Translations under genes and position numbers: made by a program
Shown here: positions 45,255 through 56,027 of the stretch, one piece after another
Layout of the letters: every line of letters starts with the position of its first letter
Position numbering within the stretch: position 1 is the first letter of the stretch
The notes under the pieces: generated by a model
Told to the model about the DNA's origin: nothing
The model's database searches: none
What the model saw: only the letters and a program-made list of their open reading frames with translations
From: Brachionus manjavacas
Lineage: Eukaryota; Rotifera; Eurotatoria; Ploima; Brachionidae
Length of the DNA stretch: 64,000 bases
Direction of reading: 5' to 3'
Assembly (NCBI GenBank): GCA_019054805.1
Contig: JAHQIY010000016.1
Coordinates: forward strand, 1,364,001-1,428,000

Positions 45255-46915
45255 AAGTTTAGTCTTACTAGGAAGATGAAAACAATTCCAGTGTGTAACT
45301 ACTAACCTTTTTCATAAGAGAGTTGTTTTTTGAAACGAACATTCTAATTTTTCTTCTATATTGTTTGAACCAGTTGGTTGTTCAATTACTGTGTTCGTTC
45401 TAAACTTTTTAGATTGTTCACTTCCTTGTAGAAAGCTTCTCGTTGAACTAATTGCTTCTGACTCGAAAGGATTATCGTCATCATTTTCTATGTCCGATTT
45501 CTCTTCGTTTGAATCATTATTGTTGGGCTCGGATTCAGATGGTCTCTTGGTTTGATTTATAGGTACAAAGTATTTATTTTCGACATTTTAACAAAAACAA
45601 TTCAATAAAAAGAAAAACAAACTGTAAGTTCACAAAATGAACATAAAATGAACTAAATTGAATATAAATTTTGATAATTAACACATTTAATATTAAAGGA
45701 CAAAAACAATTCAAAAATTAGTAAATAAAGTAAACTCAAAAAAAAACTATAAAAACCTTAAAATTTAGATAATAATTAAACAACAATTCATCAAAATCAT
45801 TAACGATATAAAATTGACAAAATAGAAATTAAAACAAAAACCTTAAAAACTTAAGTAAAACTCAGTATTTAACAAGAAAAAAGCATTATTTGGTGATTTT
45901 TTAAGCCATCTTCATCAGAATTACGATTGACTGAAAAAACAAACCACGTTTTTTTGATTTGCCAATTGATTCACTTGTCCACTTCCAATTTTAACATCTG
46001 TCTGAGGTAACAATTTTTCATTATATGGATAAGCATTGAAAAAACAGTCCACGTTTTTTTGATTTGCCAATTGATTCACTTGTCCACTTCCAATTTTAAC
46101 ATCTGTCTGAGGTAAAAATTTTTCATTATATGGATAAGCATTGAAAAAACAGTCCACGTTTTTTTTCAAAAAGCGTAGGCTTTAATAAGGTTTTTAGCAT
46201 GTTTCAAGAACATTTGACTAATTTTTAGAATTTCATCATCACGTTTTTTTACTTGTTCTTCAAAATCCTTTTGTTAATGTTTGGATGGCGAAACGATTTG
46301 AAGCGACTGCTATAGCTCATTAGAGCTCTGCTTTGATGACTCCAAGCTGCAGTTTACACTACTACTACTACTCCTACTACTTCTACTTAATTATGGTTAC
46401 CGTTTTCTTTGATAGTTGTTATTCAATTTTTTGATATTTAAAAAAATCACTTTTTATCATTTTTTTTTCTAGCGGCTTTGATTTTTTTGTGAGTGATGAG
46501 ACTATTATGTTTTGCTATTATTTAATAAATATCCATAAAAAATACTACTACATAAGACAAAAAAAAAGCTTTTTCATAATTGTTTTTTGTTAATTTGAAT
46601 TTAAATTTTTAAAATTTTTAAATATTGAGCAATTAGAAACTTATATTTCTATTTTAAGTAATCAATGTTACAGAACTTAACCGCAAAATATTTTTCTAGC
46701 AAAATTATTCATTATTTTTTTTAAGGATAATAATTTCTAATAAGAGCTAACAACTCGATATCAAATGTTACAAAATTGGCAAAATATGAATAAAACTATT
46801 ATTCTCCATAATTAAATTTATAACAAATTATTTTTTTTACATTTTTGAATTACAATTTTTGTGCGAGTTAAACCGTATGATTAGAATATTTAAAAAAGAA
46901 TAATTTTGTTAGATA

Positions 46916-47412
46916 ATGGGTTTTAAACGCCATCACAGCAAAAAGCAAAAAAAATATCATTACCTAAGTGACAAAGAAAGAAACGTGTCTGGTACACAAG
47001 ATCAATCCGAGACAGGTCCAAGTACCTCATCGGATACTACGGAAATACCAGGCTTTTACTATGATCCAGTTAAAAATAAATATTTTAAAATCCAACCGAA
47101 TGATTTCAGAGTTCAGAATGTTCCGACTGAAGAACTGATAAAAAAAAGATTGATGAACAGAATTTGAAAAATGAATGCAGAAAACAGCTAATAAAACGAA
47201 ATAATTTTGTTGATTACATGATAAAAAAAGAGATGTACGGAACAGATAATTTTCTGAGACTGGATTTTACAGACAATCTGATCATAAAATCCAAGCTAAA
47301 AGACTTGACTTCATTCGAATCGAACTCGACTATAAAAAAAATTGAGGTTTTATATTCCAGCTTTTTCTTAATTTTCTTAATGAGATTTTTAACTCTGAGG
47401 TTAAGTGATTAA
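46916..47412 (+). pseudogene. DCAF4 5' fragment, copy 3
   Basis: Same structure as the copy at 43849, including the shortened A-run, the stop at 47165-47167 and the fusion to LINE sequence after VLYSS. Like copy 2 it retains the whole 5' flank, so it could be transcribed but encodes only about 83 residues. Confidence 0.88.
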
Positions 47413-47813
47413 ATCTTTTCTTAAGTAATGGACAACGAGTTCTTTAAAGTTTCTTCTAATTTTTCTACGTTCTTTAATCAGCATAACTATATCTGGTGGT
47501 AGACTCGTTTTGTATATTTTCTCTGATTGATAAGGTATGCATTTATATGAAGCAGAAATGATTTTTTTTGTAATTTTGTTATTCAGCTAATCTATTGAAA
47601 GTGTGTTTTCACTAAGGTAGTCTCTATCTTCATTTAAGGTGTCTCTAATAAGTTGCCAGTTTGCTTGCTTATAGTTGAATTTCCTAATTGAAGATTTGCT
47701 TTTAATTAAGTAGTCAATGGAAATAGATGCTTCAATTGGAAAATGATCACTAGTCATATCTTGACTATTGAGAACACAAAAATCAGTAACTTTATCTATT
47801 AATGAAGAAGAAA

Positions 47814-48319
47814 CTAAAAAAATGTCAAGAATTTCAAAATAATTCCTATTAAAAATATTAAATGTAGGTCGTTAATCACTAAAAAATCTAATTCATTGAT
47901 TATTTTTTCTATTAATGAGCCGTTTTCATTTTCTCCTAAACAGCCTATTTGCTTCGTCCTGGCGTTAAGGTCCCCACACAAAATGTAGTTTCTACAGCTC
48001 CTTTTTATTGTTTTAAATAGCTCAAAATTAAGTAATTTGTTGGGTGGATTGTATAGACTAAACACAGATATTTCATTACTCTTTCCTAGATTTAGTTTAA
48101 TACAAAGCAGTTCACAATTAAAGTGCTCAAAGAAAAGTCTTGTAAAAAATCAATTCCTTCTTTAATTAAAATAGCTACTCCTCCTCCATATCTATTGTGT
48201 GCTTTAGTTATTGAGTGATAGTTTTTAAAGTCTAAATAAATATTTGATTCACTCAAATCAATTTTTATTTCATTGAGCAAAACAATGTCGGGACAGTTCT
48301 GAACCAAAAAATTTTCCAA
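47814..48319 (-). pseudogene. LINE endonuclease, array copy 4
   Basis: Same sequence as the other copies with one A missing at about 48129, splitting the frame into 48319-48092 and 48065-47814. Adjacent to the intact DCAF4 gene upstream. Confidence 0.85.
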
Positions 48320-49977
48320 AAGTTTAGTCTTACTAGGAAGATGAAAACAATTCCAGTGTGTAACTACTAACCTTTTTTCATAAGAGAGTTGTTTTTTGAA
48401 ACGAACATTCTAATTTTTCTTCTATATTGTTTGAACCAGTTGGTTGTTCAATTACTGTGTTCGTTCTAAACTTTTAGATTGTTCACTTCCTTGTAGAAAG
48501 CTTCTCGTTGAACTAATTGCTTCTGACTCGAAAGGATTATCGTCATCATTTTCTATGTCCGATTTCTCTTCGTTTGAATCATTATTGTTGGGCTCGGATT
48601 CAGATGGTCTCTTGGTTTGATTTATAGGTACAAAGTATTTATTTTCGACATTTTAACAAAAACAATTCAATAAAAAGAAAAACAAACTGTAAGTTCACAA
48701 AATGAACATAAAATGAACTAAATTGAATATAAATTTTGATAATTAACACATTTAATATTAAAGGACAAAAACAATTCAAAAATTAGTAAATAAAGTAAAC
48801 TCAAAAAAAAAACTATAAAAACCTTAAAATTTAGATAATAATTAAACAACAATTCATCAAAATCATTAACGATATAAAATTGACAAAATAGAAATTAAAA
48901 CAAAAACCTTAAAAACTTAAGTAAAACTCAGTATTTAACAAGAAAAAAGCATTATTTGGTGATTTTTTAAGCCATCTTCATCAGAATTACGATTGACTGA
49001 AAAAACAAACCACGTTTTTTTGATTTGCCAATTGATTCACTTGTCCACTTCCAATTTTAACATCTGTCTGAGGTAACAATTTTTCATTATATGGATAAGC
49101 ATTGAAAAAACAGTCCACGTTTTTTGATTTGCCAATTGATTCACTTGTCCACTTCCAATTTTAACATCTGTCTGAGGTAAAAATTTTTCATTATATGGAT
49201 AAGCATTGAAAAAACAGTCCACGTTTTTTTTTCAAAAAGCGTAGGCTTTAATAAGGTTTTTAGCATGTTTCAAGAACATTTGACTAATTTTTAGAATTTC
49301 ATCATCACGTTTTTTTACTTGTTCTTCAAAATCCTTTTGTTAATGTTTGGATGGCGAAACGATTTGAAGCGACTGCTATAGCTCATTAGAGCTCTGCTTT
49401 GATGACTCCAAGCTGCAGTTTACACTACTACTACTACTCCTACTACTTCTACTTAATTATGGTTACCGTTTTCTTTGATAGTTGTTATTCAATTTTTTGA
49501 TATTTAAAAAAATCACTTTTTATCATTTTTTTCTAGCGGCTTTGATTTTTTTGTGAGTGATGAGACTATTATGTTTTGCTATTATTTAATAAATATCCAT
49601 AAAAAATACTACTACATAAGACAAAAAAAGCTTTTTCATAATTGTTTTTTTGTTAATTTGAATTTAAATTTTTAAAATTTTTAAATATTGAGCAATTAGA
49701 AACTTATATTTCTATTTTAAGTAATCAATGTTACAGAACTTAACCGCAAAATATTTTTCTAGCAAAATTATTCATTATTTTTTTAAGGATAATAATTTCT
49801 AATAAGAGCTAACAACTCGATATCAAATGTTACAAAATTGGCAAAATATGAATAAAACTATTATTCTCCATAATTAAATTTATAACAAATTATTTTTTTT
49901 ACATTTTTGAATTACAATTTTTGTGCGAGTTAAACCGTATGATTAGAATATTTAAAAAAGAATAATTTTGTTAGATA

Positions 49978-51559
49978 ATGGGTTTTAAACGCCATCACAG
50001 CAAAAAGCAAAAAAAATATCATTACCTAAGTGACAAAGAAAGAAACGTGTCTGGTACACAAGATCAATCCGAGACAGGTCCAAGTACCTCATCGGATACT
50101 ACGGAAATACCAGGCTTTTACTATGATCCAGTTAAAAATAAATATTTTAAAATCCAACCGAATGATTTCAGAGTTCAGAATGTTCCGACTGAAGAACTGA
50201 TAAAAAAAAAGATTGATGAACAGAATTTGAAAAATGAATGCAGAAAACAGCTAATAAAACGAAATAATTTTGTTGATTACATGATAAAAAAAGAGATGTA
50301 CGGAACAGATAATTTTCTGAGACTGGATTTTACAGACAATCTGATCATAAAATCCAAGCTAAAAGACTTGACTTCATTCGAATCGAACTCGACTATAAAA
50401 AAAATTGAGGTTTTATATTCCAGCTTGTTTTCTGATGGAAAAAAATATCTTTATTTTTTGGCTAATTTTGTTGGAGTTCCATTTTATTATAGCATATTTA
50501 AAATTTGTACAGAATCTTTTGAAAATAATGAAAATTTAACCAAAAGCCAGCTATTAAATAAATTATATTTTGTTGACCAAAGCAATAGTGGGATCATAAC
50601 AGGTCCAGCAGATCAAAAACAGTCAAATTTACCAGCTTTCATGACTAGTAAAGATCATATTGTATCAACTTTTCAGTCACTTGATCACAATGATAACAAG
50701 CCTTATAAATTAAAAATTTGTCAAATAGCTCCTTATGATAGTGAATCCGAATTTTTAGTTCAAGTTCCAAAGTATTCTAAGAGCTACATATACCCATTAT
50801 GGTGTAGTAATGTGAACAAAGAAATGACTAGATGTGCTGTTGGGCTTCATCAAGGCGGTGAAGTGAACAATCTTCACGATAATCAATTTTTCAGACTTAA
50901 CACATATAGAAGTGATGTGTTTTGCATTCAATTTAGGCCAGAATCAGACCAAGTATTTACAGGTAATAAATATTTTTTTTTTAAATTTAAATTTAAATTA
51001 AAAAATTGTAAGGCTGTAAAAGCAAACATTTATTTGGATATGATTTAAGAAGTAAAGTAAATAATCCAATATGTGAAATGGAACATGGGTCATGTGTGAA
51101 TGATTTGATTTTTTGTACGAAAAATTCAAATTATTTATTTGCTAGTGATTTTACTGGAGAGGTAAATTATCTAATATAATTGTTTAGTTTAATGTTTAAT
51201 TTAAAGGTTAATTTATGGGATTTGAGATACTCTAAAAAAAGTGCAGCTAAATTTTCGACCAGTCAACAATGTAATTCAAGGTGTTCAATTAAATTAGACA
51301 ACTCTGGAGACTATTTATATACAAGTAAAAGTATAAATTTAAATTAATAATTTTTAAATGATTTTAATTTTATTTAGTGGCAAAAGACGGTCATATAAGA
51401 GTTTTTAATACAATAACAAAAAAATTAATAAAAACAATTATTTCTCCTGAGCAAAAAGAGCCGAATCAACTCTATTCAGAAATACCAAGTATTCATGTTT
51501 TCGATGATTTAAGTATGCTTTATGGTGTAGATAAAAAATTGATGTTCTATTCAATTTAA
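49978..51559 (+). CDS. dcaf4: DCAF4, WD40 substrate receptor of CUL4-DDB1 ubiquitin ligase
   Basis: DCAF4 (WDR21) family proteins are WD40 adaptors that bind DDB1 in CRL4 E3 ligases. Four exons: 49978-50962, 51013-51161, 51207-51324 and 51378-51559; all junctions are GT/AG and in phase, 477 residues, close to the family length. N-terminus: basic MGFKRHHSKKQKKYHY, low-complexity SETGPSTSSDTTE, then the family signature GFYYDPVKNKYFKIQPND. Middle: Leu/Lys-rich region, YLYFLANFVGVPFYYSIF. WD blades: GCKSKHLFGYDLRS, FASDFTGEVNLWDLRYS, MAKDGHIRVFNTITKKLI, MLYGVDKKLMFYS. This is the only complete copy; three upstream partial copies precede it in tandem. Its promoter region is thus duplicated fourfold. 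Confidence 0.9.
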
Positions 51560-52199
51560 ATATCAATTTTTGAATGATTTTTAAAAAAATTATAATTTTA
51601 AAGCTTTAAAATAAAAAATCAATAGAAATATCTAATTTAAGTATTCGAAATCCATATTGACAAAAAGCGTATTTTCAAAATTTGGCATTTTTTATATTTT
51701 AATATTAAAAAATATATACATGTAATTTTACTAAGTATTTACTTTTTTAAAAAAAAAGATAAAATTTATTTAAATCAAAAAAGATTTAATTGTTTGAAAA
51801 CTCTATTTAGATGATCAAAGACTCGTTTGGTTCGTATTGTTAAATAAATCAAGCTAAATTGCTTGAATTTCTTATAAAAATTTTTTTGATAATTTTTATT
51901 TCGATTTTAAAAAAGAAAAGCATCAATCTATTTAAAAGATCTTTTTTTTTACTGGCGATTTTTTCTTATTTTTTTTCCTATTTTTTTTTAATATTGATCT
52001 TGTTTCCATTTAAATATTTAAATTATCAATCAAATTGATTAATAAATAAATTTTGACAATAATTTTTTGCTACTTTTTTCCGGAAAAAAATAAAATTTAC
52101 TTATTATTAAAAAAAATTTCGAATCTTAAAAACTTTATTTTCTATGAACAAAGAGTATATAACAGATAATCAAAATTTAATATTTTTATTAGAAAAAAA
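51560..52199. other. AT-rich intergenic region between DCAF4 and PAF1 3' ends
   Basis: The two genes converge here. Only A/T-rich sequence is seen; 3' processing signals of both are expected (AATAAA-like motifs are abundant but uninformative). Confidence 0.5.
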
Positions 52200-53695
52200 T
52201 TAATCCGAGTTTTCCTCAGTTTCATTTTGTGTCTCTTCTTCGACAGTGTGTTGTTCAGCAGTATCGTCACCAGAATCTGGACTCTCCTCATTTGGTTCAA
52301 TAGCTTTTTAATTTTTAGAACTAAAACTGATTTAAATTAGTTTTTCAAAAAGTACCTTGTTCCTCCTCTTCTTCGCTTTCTTCTTCCCCACTAATGTTCT
52401 CTAAATCTCGAAGTCGAGTTCGCTTTGAAATCCAAATATTAAAATAATTCTAAGACAAATTTTGCTTTTAATAAAACCTGATTTTTTTCTTCTTGTCTAG
52501 TGAACGGTCTATACCGAACATTCATTTTTGTGTTACCAACTTTACCTAATTTGGTACGTCTTTTACTCAATCGGACCCTTAATTTAGATGAAAAATATTA
52601 AAATCTTCAAGATTTCTTTTTTTTAAATTAACCTCGTATCCAACTCATTGTAAAAAACACCATTATCTTTGATAATAAAATAATAGTTTTCCTCATATCC
52701 ATAAGACGACTTGGACTTGATGTTCCAAGTATATTCTCTGGATAATTTGAATTCGTATTCATCATCTGCATCGTATTCAGTCTCGTTCTGATCATCACGT
52801 TGCCGCTTGTGAACAGTTTCTTGCGTTGGAAGAAAATAGGCAACAAATTGTTCGCCATTTTTGTCCACCAAACCTTTGATCAATGCCTGAGACATTTCTG
52901 CATGCTGTTTTCTTTCCGAGTCTGACTTAATTGTCGGATCATCATCAAAAAGAACTTGGGCACTTGAGTGACGCCACAACTAAAGCAAAAATTTGAAAAA
53001 TCTATTTCTAAAAATTAGGAAAATTTTTTCTACATCAAAATCAGGGAATATTTGAAGTTCCTGCTGAGCAAAAACTCCTGACTTGCTGTAGTGTTTGGTC
53101 ACTTGTTTTTTAGTTGCTTCAAAGCCCTGTTCAATCGCAGCTATTTGACTTTCTCTGTCTTTGTAATAATCAGTATCTTTAAGTTTCTTTTTAACCGAAT
53201 ACCCAACTCTTTTTTATTTAAAATTAACAAAGAAAAATAAGAAAAAAATTTGTACTTTGATTCAGCTGAATCATATTGTTTGGGCTGGAATCTGGTGTTT
53301 TCGGCTGAGATGTATTCATTTCTTCTCATCCATGAGACCGTCTTGTTATGCTGCTCGGCTCTTTTAAGATCGGCAGCGGATATATTGTCTTCTTCAAGTA
53401 ACTTTTCATCATTGGGATGCAATTGTGTATCTTGGTCCAATTTGTTATAATCTTGGTTAATCAGATCAATGCGTATTCCCAAGTCTTGTTCGTTTAAAAT
53501 GTCCCATTTGAAATTTTTTTCCAAAGAGGTGGATTTGTATTCTATGTACCGATTTGAATCAAAAGGGTAGACTATTGATTTTGGTTCAAAAGGTATATCA
53601 GGAAGCTTGTTTTGGTATTTAATTCGACAAATAAGGTCCGATGCACCAGACTTGTGTGTGCTCGAAGACAAATTTGACTGACTATTTCGGATCAT
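52200..53695 (-). CDS. paf1: PAF1, RNA polymerase II-associated factor 1
   Basis: PAF1 is the scaffold of the PAF complex, which travels with RNA polymerase II and promotes H2B ubiquitination and elongation. Six minus-strand exons: 53695-53256, 53208-53034, 52979-52633, 52577-52478, 52422-52356 and 52303-52200, with in-phase GT/AG borders; about 410 residues. Landmarks: LICRIKYQNKLPDIPFEPKS, YPFDSNRYIEYKSTSLEKN, LGIRIDLINQDYNKLD, DEKLLEE, WMRRNEYIS, YKDRESQIAAIE, GEQFVAYFLPTQETVHKRQR, YGYEENYYFI, GVFYNELDTRVRLSKRRTK. The C-terminus is Glu/Asp/Ser-rich (ISGEEEESEEEEQ, EPNEESPDSGDDTAEQ) but much shorter than in vertebrates. Introns are 43-55 bp. Confidence 0.95.
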
Positions 53696-55385
53696 TTAGA
53701 ATTATTCAAAAAATCTTCATTTTACTTTGAGTTAAATTAAATGTTTAAAATTTTTTTTGTCAGTATCAAAACATTATTAACAAAATTTTTGGCCATGAAG
53801 TTTGTCCCACAAATACAATAGTGATTTGATACAAGGAGTTAACAATATTTTAAGTTAATTTTCGTGATTTGACAAGTTTTACAATGATTCGTATAGATTA
53901 CTGAAAAATACTAAAAAAGAAAATTCACGAATTTACAGTAATTTACTCGAATTATCGTAATATTTTGTCAAATCACGAAAATTAACGTAATAAATGGTAA
54001 AATCCTTGTATCAAATCACTACTGTACATACCAAATAAAAAAAAATTGAAAATCTTAAATTAATTAAGTGTTGACCCTTTCGTTGTATTTAAATTTAGAT
54101 ATTTTAAACATGATATTTACAATGAAGAAAAAATGAATTGTTTATTTTTAACAATTAAAAACAATTATCATTGAATAACAAATATTATCAAATTACATTA
54201 TTTAATTAGGAAAGTAAAATTAGAAAAAATTTAAAAGTTCATTTTGATAATTAACAAGTTGTACTTTAAAAAACACTTTATATAAAAGAAAAAAAAATTG
54301 TTTAAAATAATAAATTCTCATTGTCAGTTACCATCAAATGTGAACTTGGGTAAGTTCGGTCCGAAATGTATTCATTTCCATGCTGACTATAAATTTGTGG
54401 TTGCCTCTAGCATTAAATTGTTTTTTTTTCCTGTATTTTTTTTTAATATCGCACTATTATTTTCATCATTGGACCTAATTTTTTCATTTTTTTTTAAAGT
54501 TTTTTTGTCTTTCGTTTTAGCTTATCGATTTTCACAAAAATTTTTTTTTTTAATGTTTTTCATTCTTGATCATTTTATAGTCGTTTTTGTGAGAGAATTT
54601 AATATTCATGTTTTTTTTTTGCTTTGTAATATTTTTGTTTCAATTTTTTTTCACTTTTTAAATTTTTAAACTAGTCAAGAGTTTAAAATTTTTAATATTT
54701 ATGCTCTCATTTAAATACTAAAACCATATTGTTTATTAAAAAATGCTTTGATTTTAATAATTCTTTTTAAAATTTTAAAAATTATTTTTACCAGATTCTC
54801 AAGGATCAAAATGCTTAAAAAGTTTAGTTTTGTTTAGATTTCATACATATAATTAATTAAATCTAATCAATAGAAATTTTAAATTTGAATTTTTAAAAAA
54901 TTTAATAATTGCTTTCATTTTTATTGTTTTCCTTATTTATATTTTCACAAATAATAAAAGATTTAAAAAAAAATCCTTGTTTTTATAATTAAATCTATCT
55001 CCCTGTTAAAGATACTTGATTATTAAAATTCTCAATAAATTTTATTAAATAAATTGATTAATTTTAAAAAGATATAAATTTGTTTATTTAATTTTTATCC
55101 TAATTTTAATAGTTCCAGATAAATTAATTTATTGATCAATAAAATGAGATTTAAAAAAATTGAAAAGAATTTGTTTTTTAGTTAAATTTTTCCTTAATTA
55201 AGCACCAAAGAAAATATTTTTTTTATTGCTATAAACGATAAGTTCACAAAACAACTTGGAAACAAAAGAGATAAAATTAAGCTTGAAGTTAAATATCAAC
55301 CAAATGGTAGCATGGTAACCATGATTTAATTTTGGAGAAAATTGTTTTTTATTTTGGACATTTTAAGTCATAAAAATTTAAATGA
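53696..55385. other. AT-rich intergenic region
   Basis: Contains the MITE at 53821-54019. 54300-54670 is open on the plus strand (123 codons) only because of long T runs (Phe/Leu-rich) and is not believed coding. The rest is low-complexity A/T. Confidence 0.5.
53821..54019. mobile_element. 199-bp MITE with TA target-site duplication
   Basis: Begins GTGATTTGATACAAGG and ends CCTTGTATCAAATCAC, perfect 16-bp terminal inverted repeats flanked by TA on both sides (53819-53820 and 54020-54021). Inner complementarity continues (GTTAATTTTCGTGATTTGAC versus GTCAAATCACGAAAATTAAC), so nearly the whole element is a hairpin. The TA duplication points to Tc1/mariner-type mobilisation. No coding capacity. 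Confidence 0.9.
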
Positions 55386-55973
55386 ATGACGATAAAAAAA
55401 TTTTTTGATAAGCTTTTCGAAAATAATAAGTTATTGTCGAGAGAGTAACTTATAATTTTAAAACTCTAATTTTTTTCATTTCTAAGGTGTTTAACCTCAA
55501 CTGTTTTAATTGATTTAAATGATGTTTTCAATGAGCTTAAGCCATTGTCTGGTGGCATGCAAAATCAAACTATACTCAGTCATAATTTTTTTTTAAAAAT
55601 TAGAAAAAACAAACAATTTTTTACAAATTTTTTCGATTCTCAGTCACACAACACCATTTTTTTTAAAATGAATCAAGCCATCACAAAATCGAACAATGAA
55701 TACCCAGTTTACCAAAATGGTGAGCTTTTTTATCCATTTAATCATGAAACATTGCGTAATTTTCTTCCTCAAGACCATAAAGAGAACTCGGAAAAAAAAG
55801 TTAAATCAAAGTGTAGCAGTAGCGAGCAACACCCAAGAGGCGTCGTGTCCGTAGTTAAAATAATAACTACGAATAAACTTGAAGAGCCTCGATACAAGCG
55901 AAAAAATAATTTAATAAACACCAAGTCGTTAAATAACAATTCCATAGTAATTGATCTATTTCATGTTACTTAA
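55386..55973 (+). CDS. small hypothetical protein, two exons
   Basis: Not recognised. A possible model is exon 1 55386-55444 (MTIKKFFDKLFENNKLLSRE), a 42-bp intron (GTAACT..TCTAAG), then exon 2 55487-55973, giving 181 residues. Exon 2 includes LTSTVLIDLNDVFNELKPL, MNQAITKSNNEYPVYQNGE, LFYPFNHETLRNFLPQDHKE, a Lys/Ser-rich patch and KLEEPRYKRKNNLINTKS. The exon 2 part after about 55669 has coding-like composition; the part before it is Phe/Asn-rich and could be intron. It could alternatively start at the Met at 55669. It is on the same strand as, and about 55 bp upstream of, the coiled-coil gene, so it might also be a 5' exon of that gene. Confidence 0.4.
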
Positions 55974-56027
55974 GTTTAAAGTTCTATATAAATCTAAATT
56001 TTTAGGCTTTAATAGTTAAAAATAAAA

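Larger units (their letters stand above)
38419..50427. repeat. four-copy tandem array of a LINE-5'/DCAF4-5' unit
   Basis: Unit layout (plus coordinates): 5' half of the LINE (endonuclease and ORF1 tail, on the minus strand), then AT-rich sequence with a 105-bp minisatellite and a CTA microsatellite, then the first ~450 bp of DCAF4 exon 1. Copies: 38419-41480, 41481-44307 (shorter and chimeric), 44308-47371 and 47372-50427. The DCAF4 ATGs are at 41030, 43849, 46916 and 49978, so the spacings are 2819, 3067 and 3062 bp. At the joints DCAF4 ATATTCCAGCTT runs into TTTCTTAATTTTCTTAATGA of the LINE (LINE parent ATTCCAGAATTTTCTTAATG), a short microhomology. Copies are almost identical apart from homopolymer indels, so the array is young. 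Confidence 0.9.

Noticed and set aside
54298..54669. 123-codon plus-strand ORF
   Set aside because: It is made of Phe/Leu/Ile codons from long T runs, has no homology features and no splice context.
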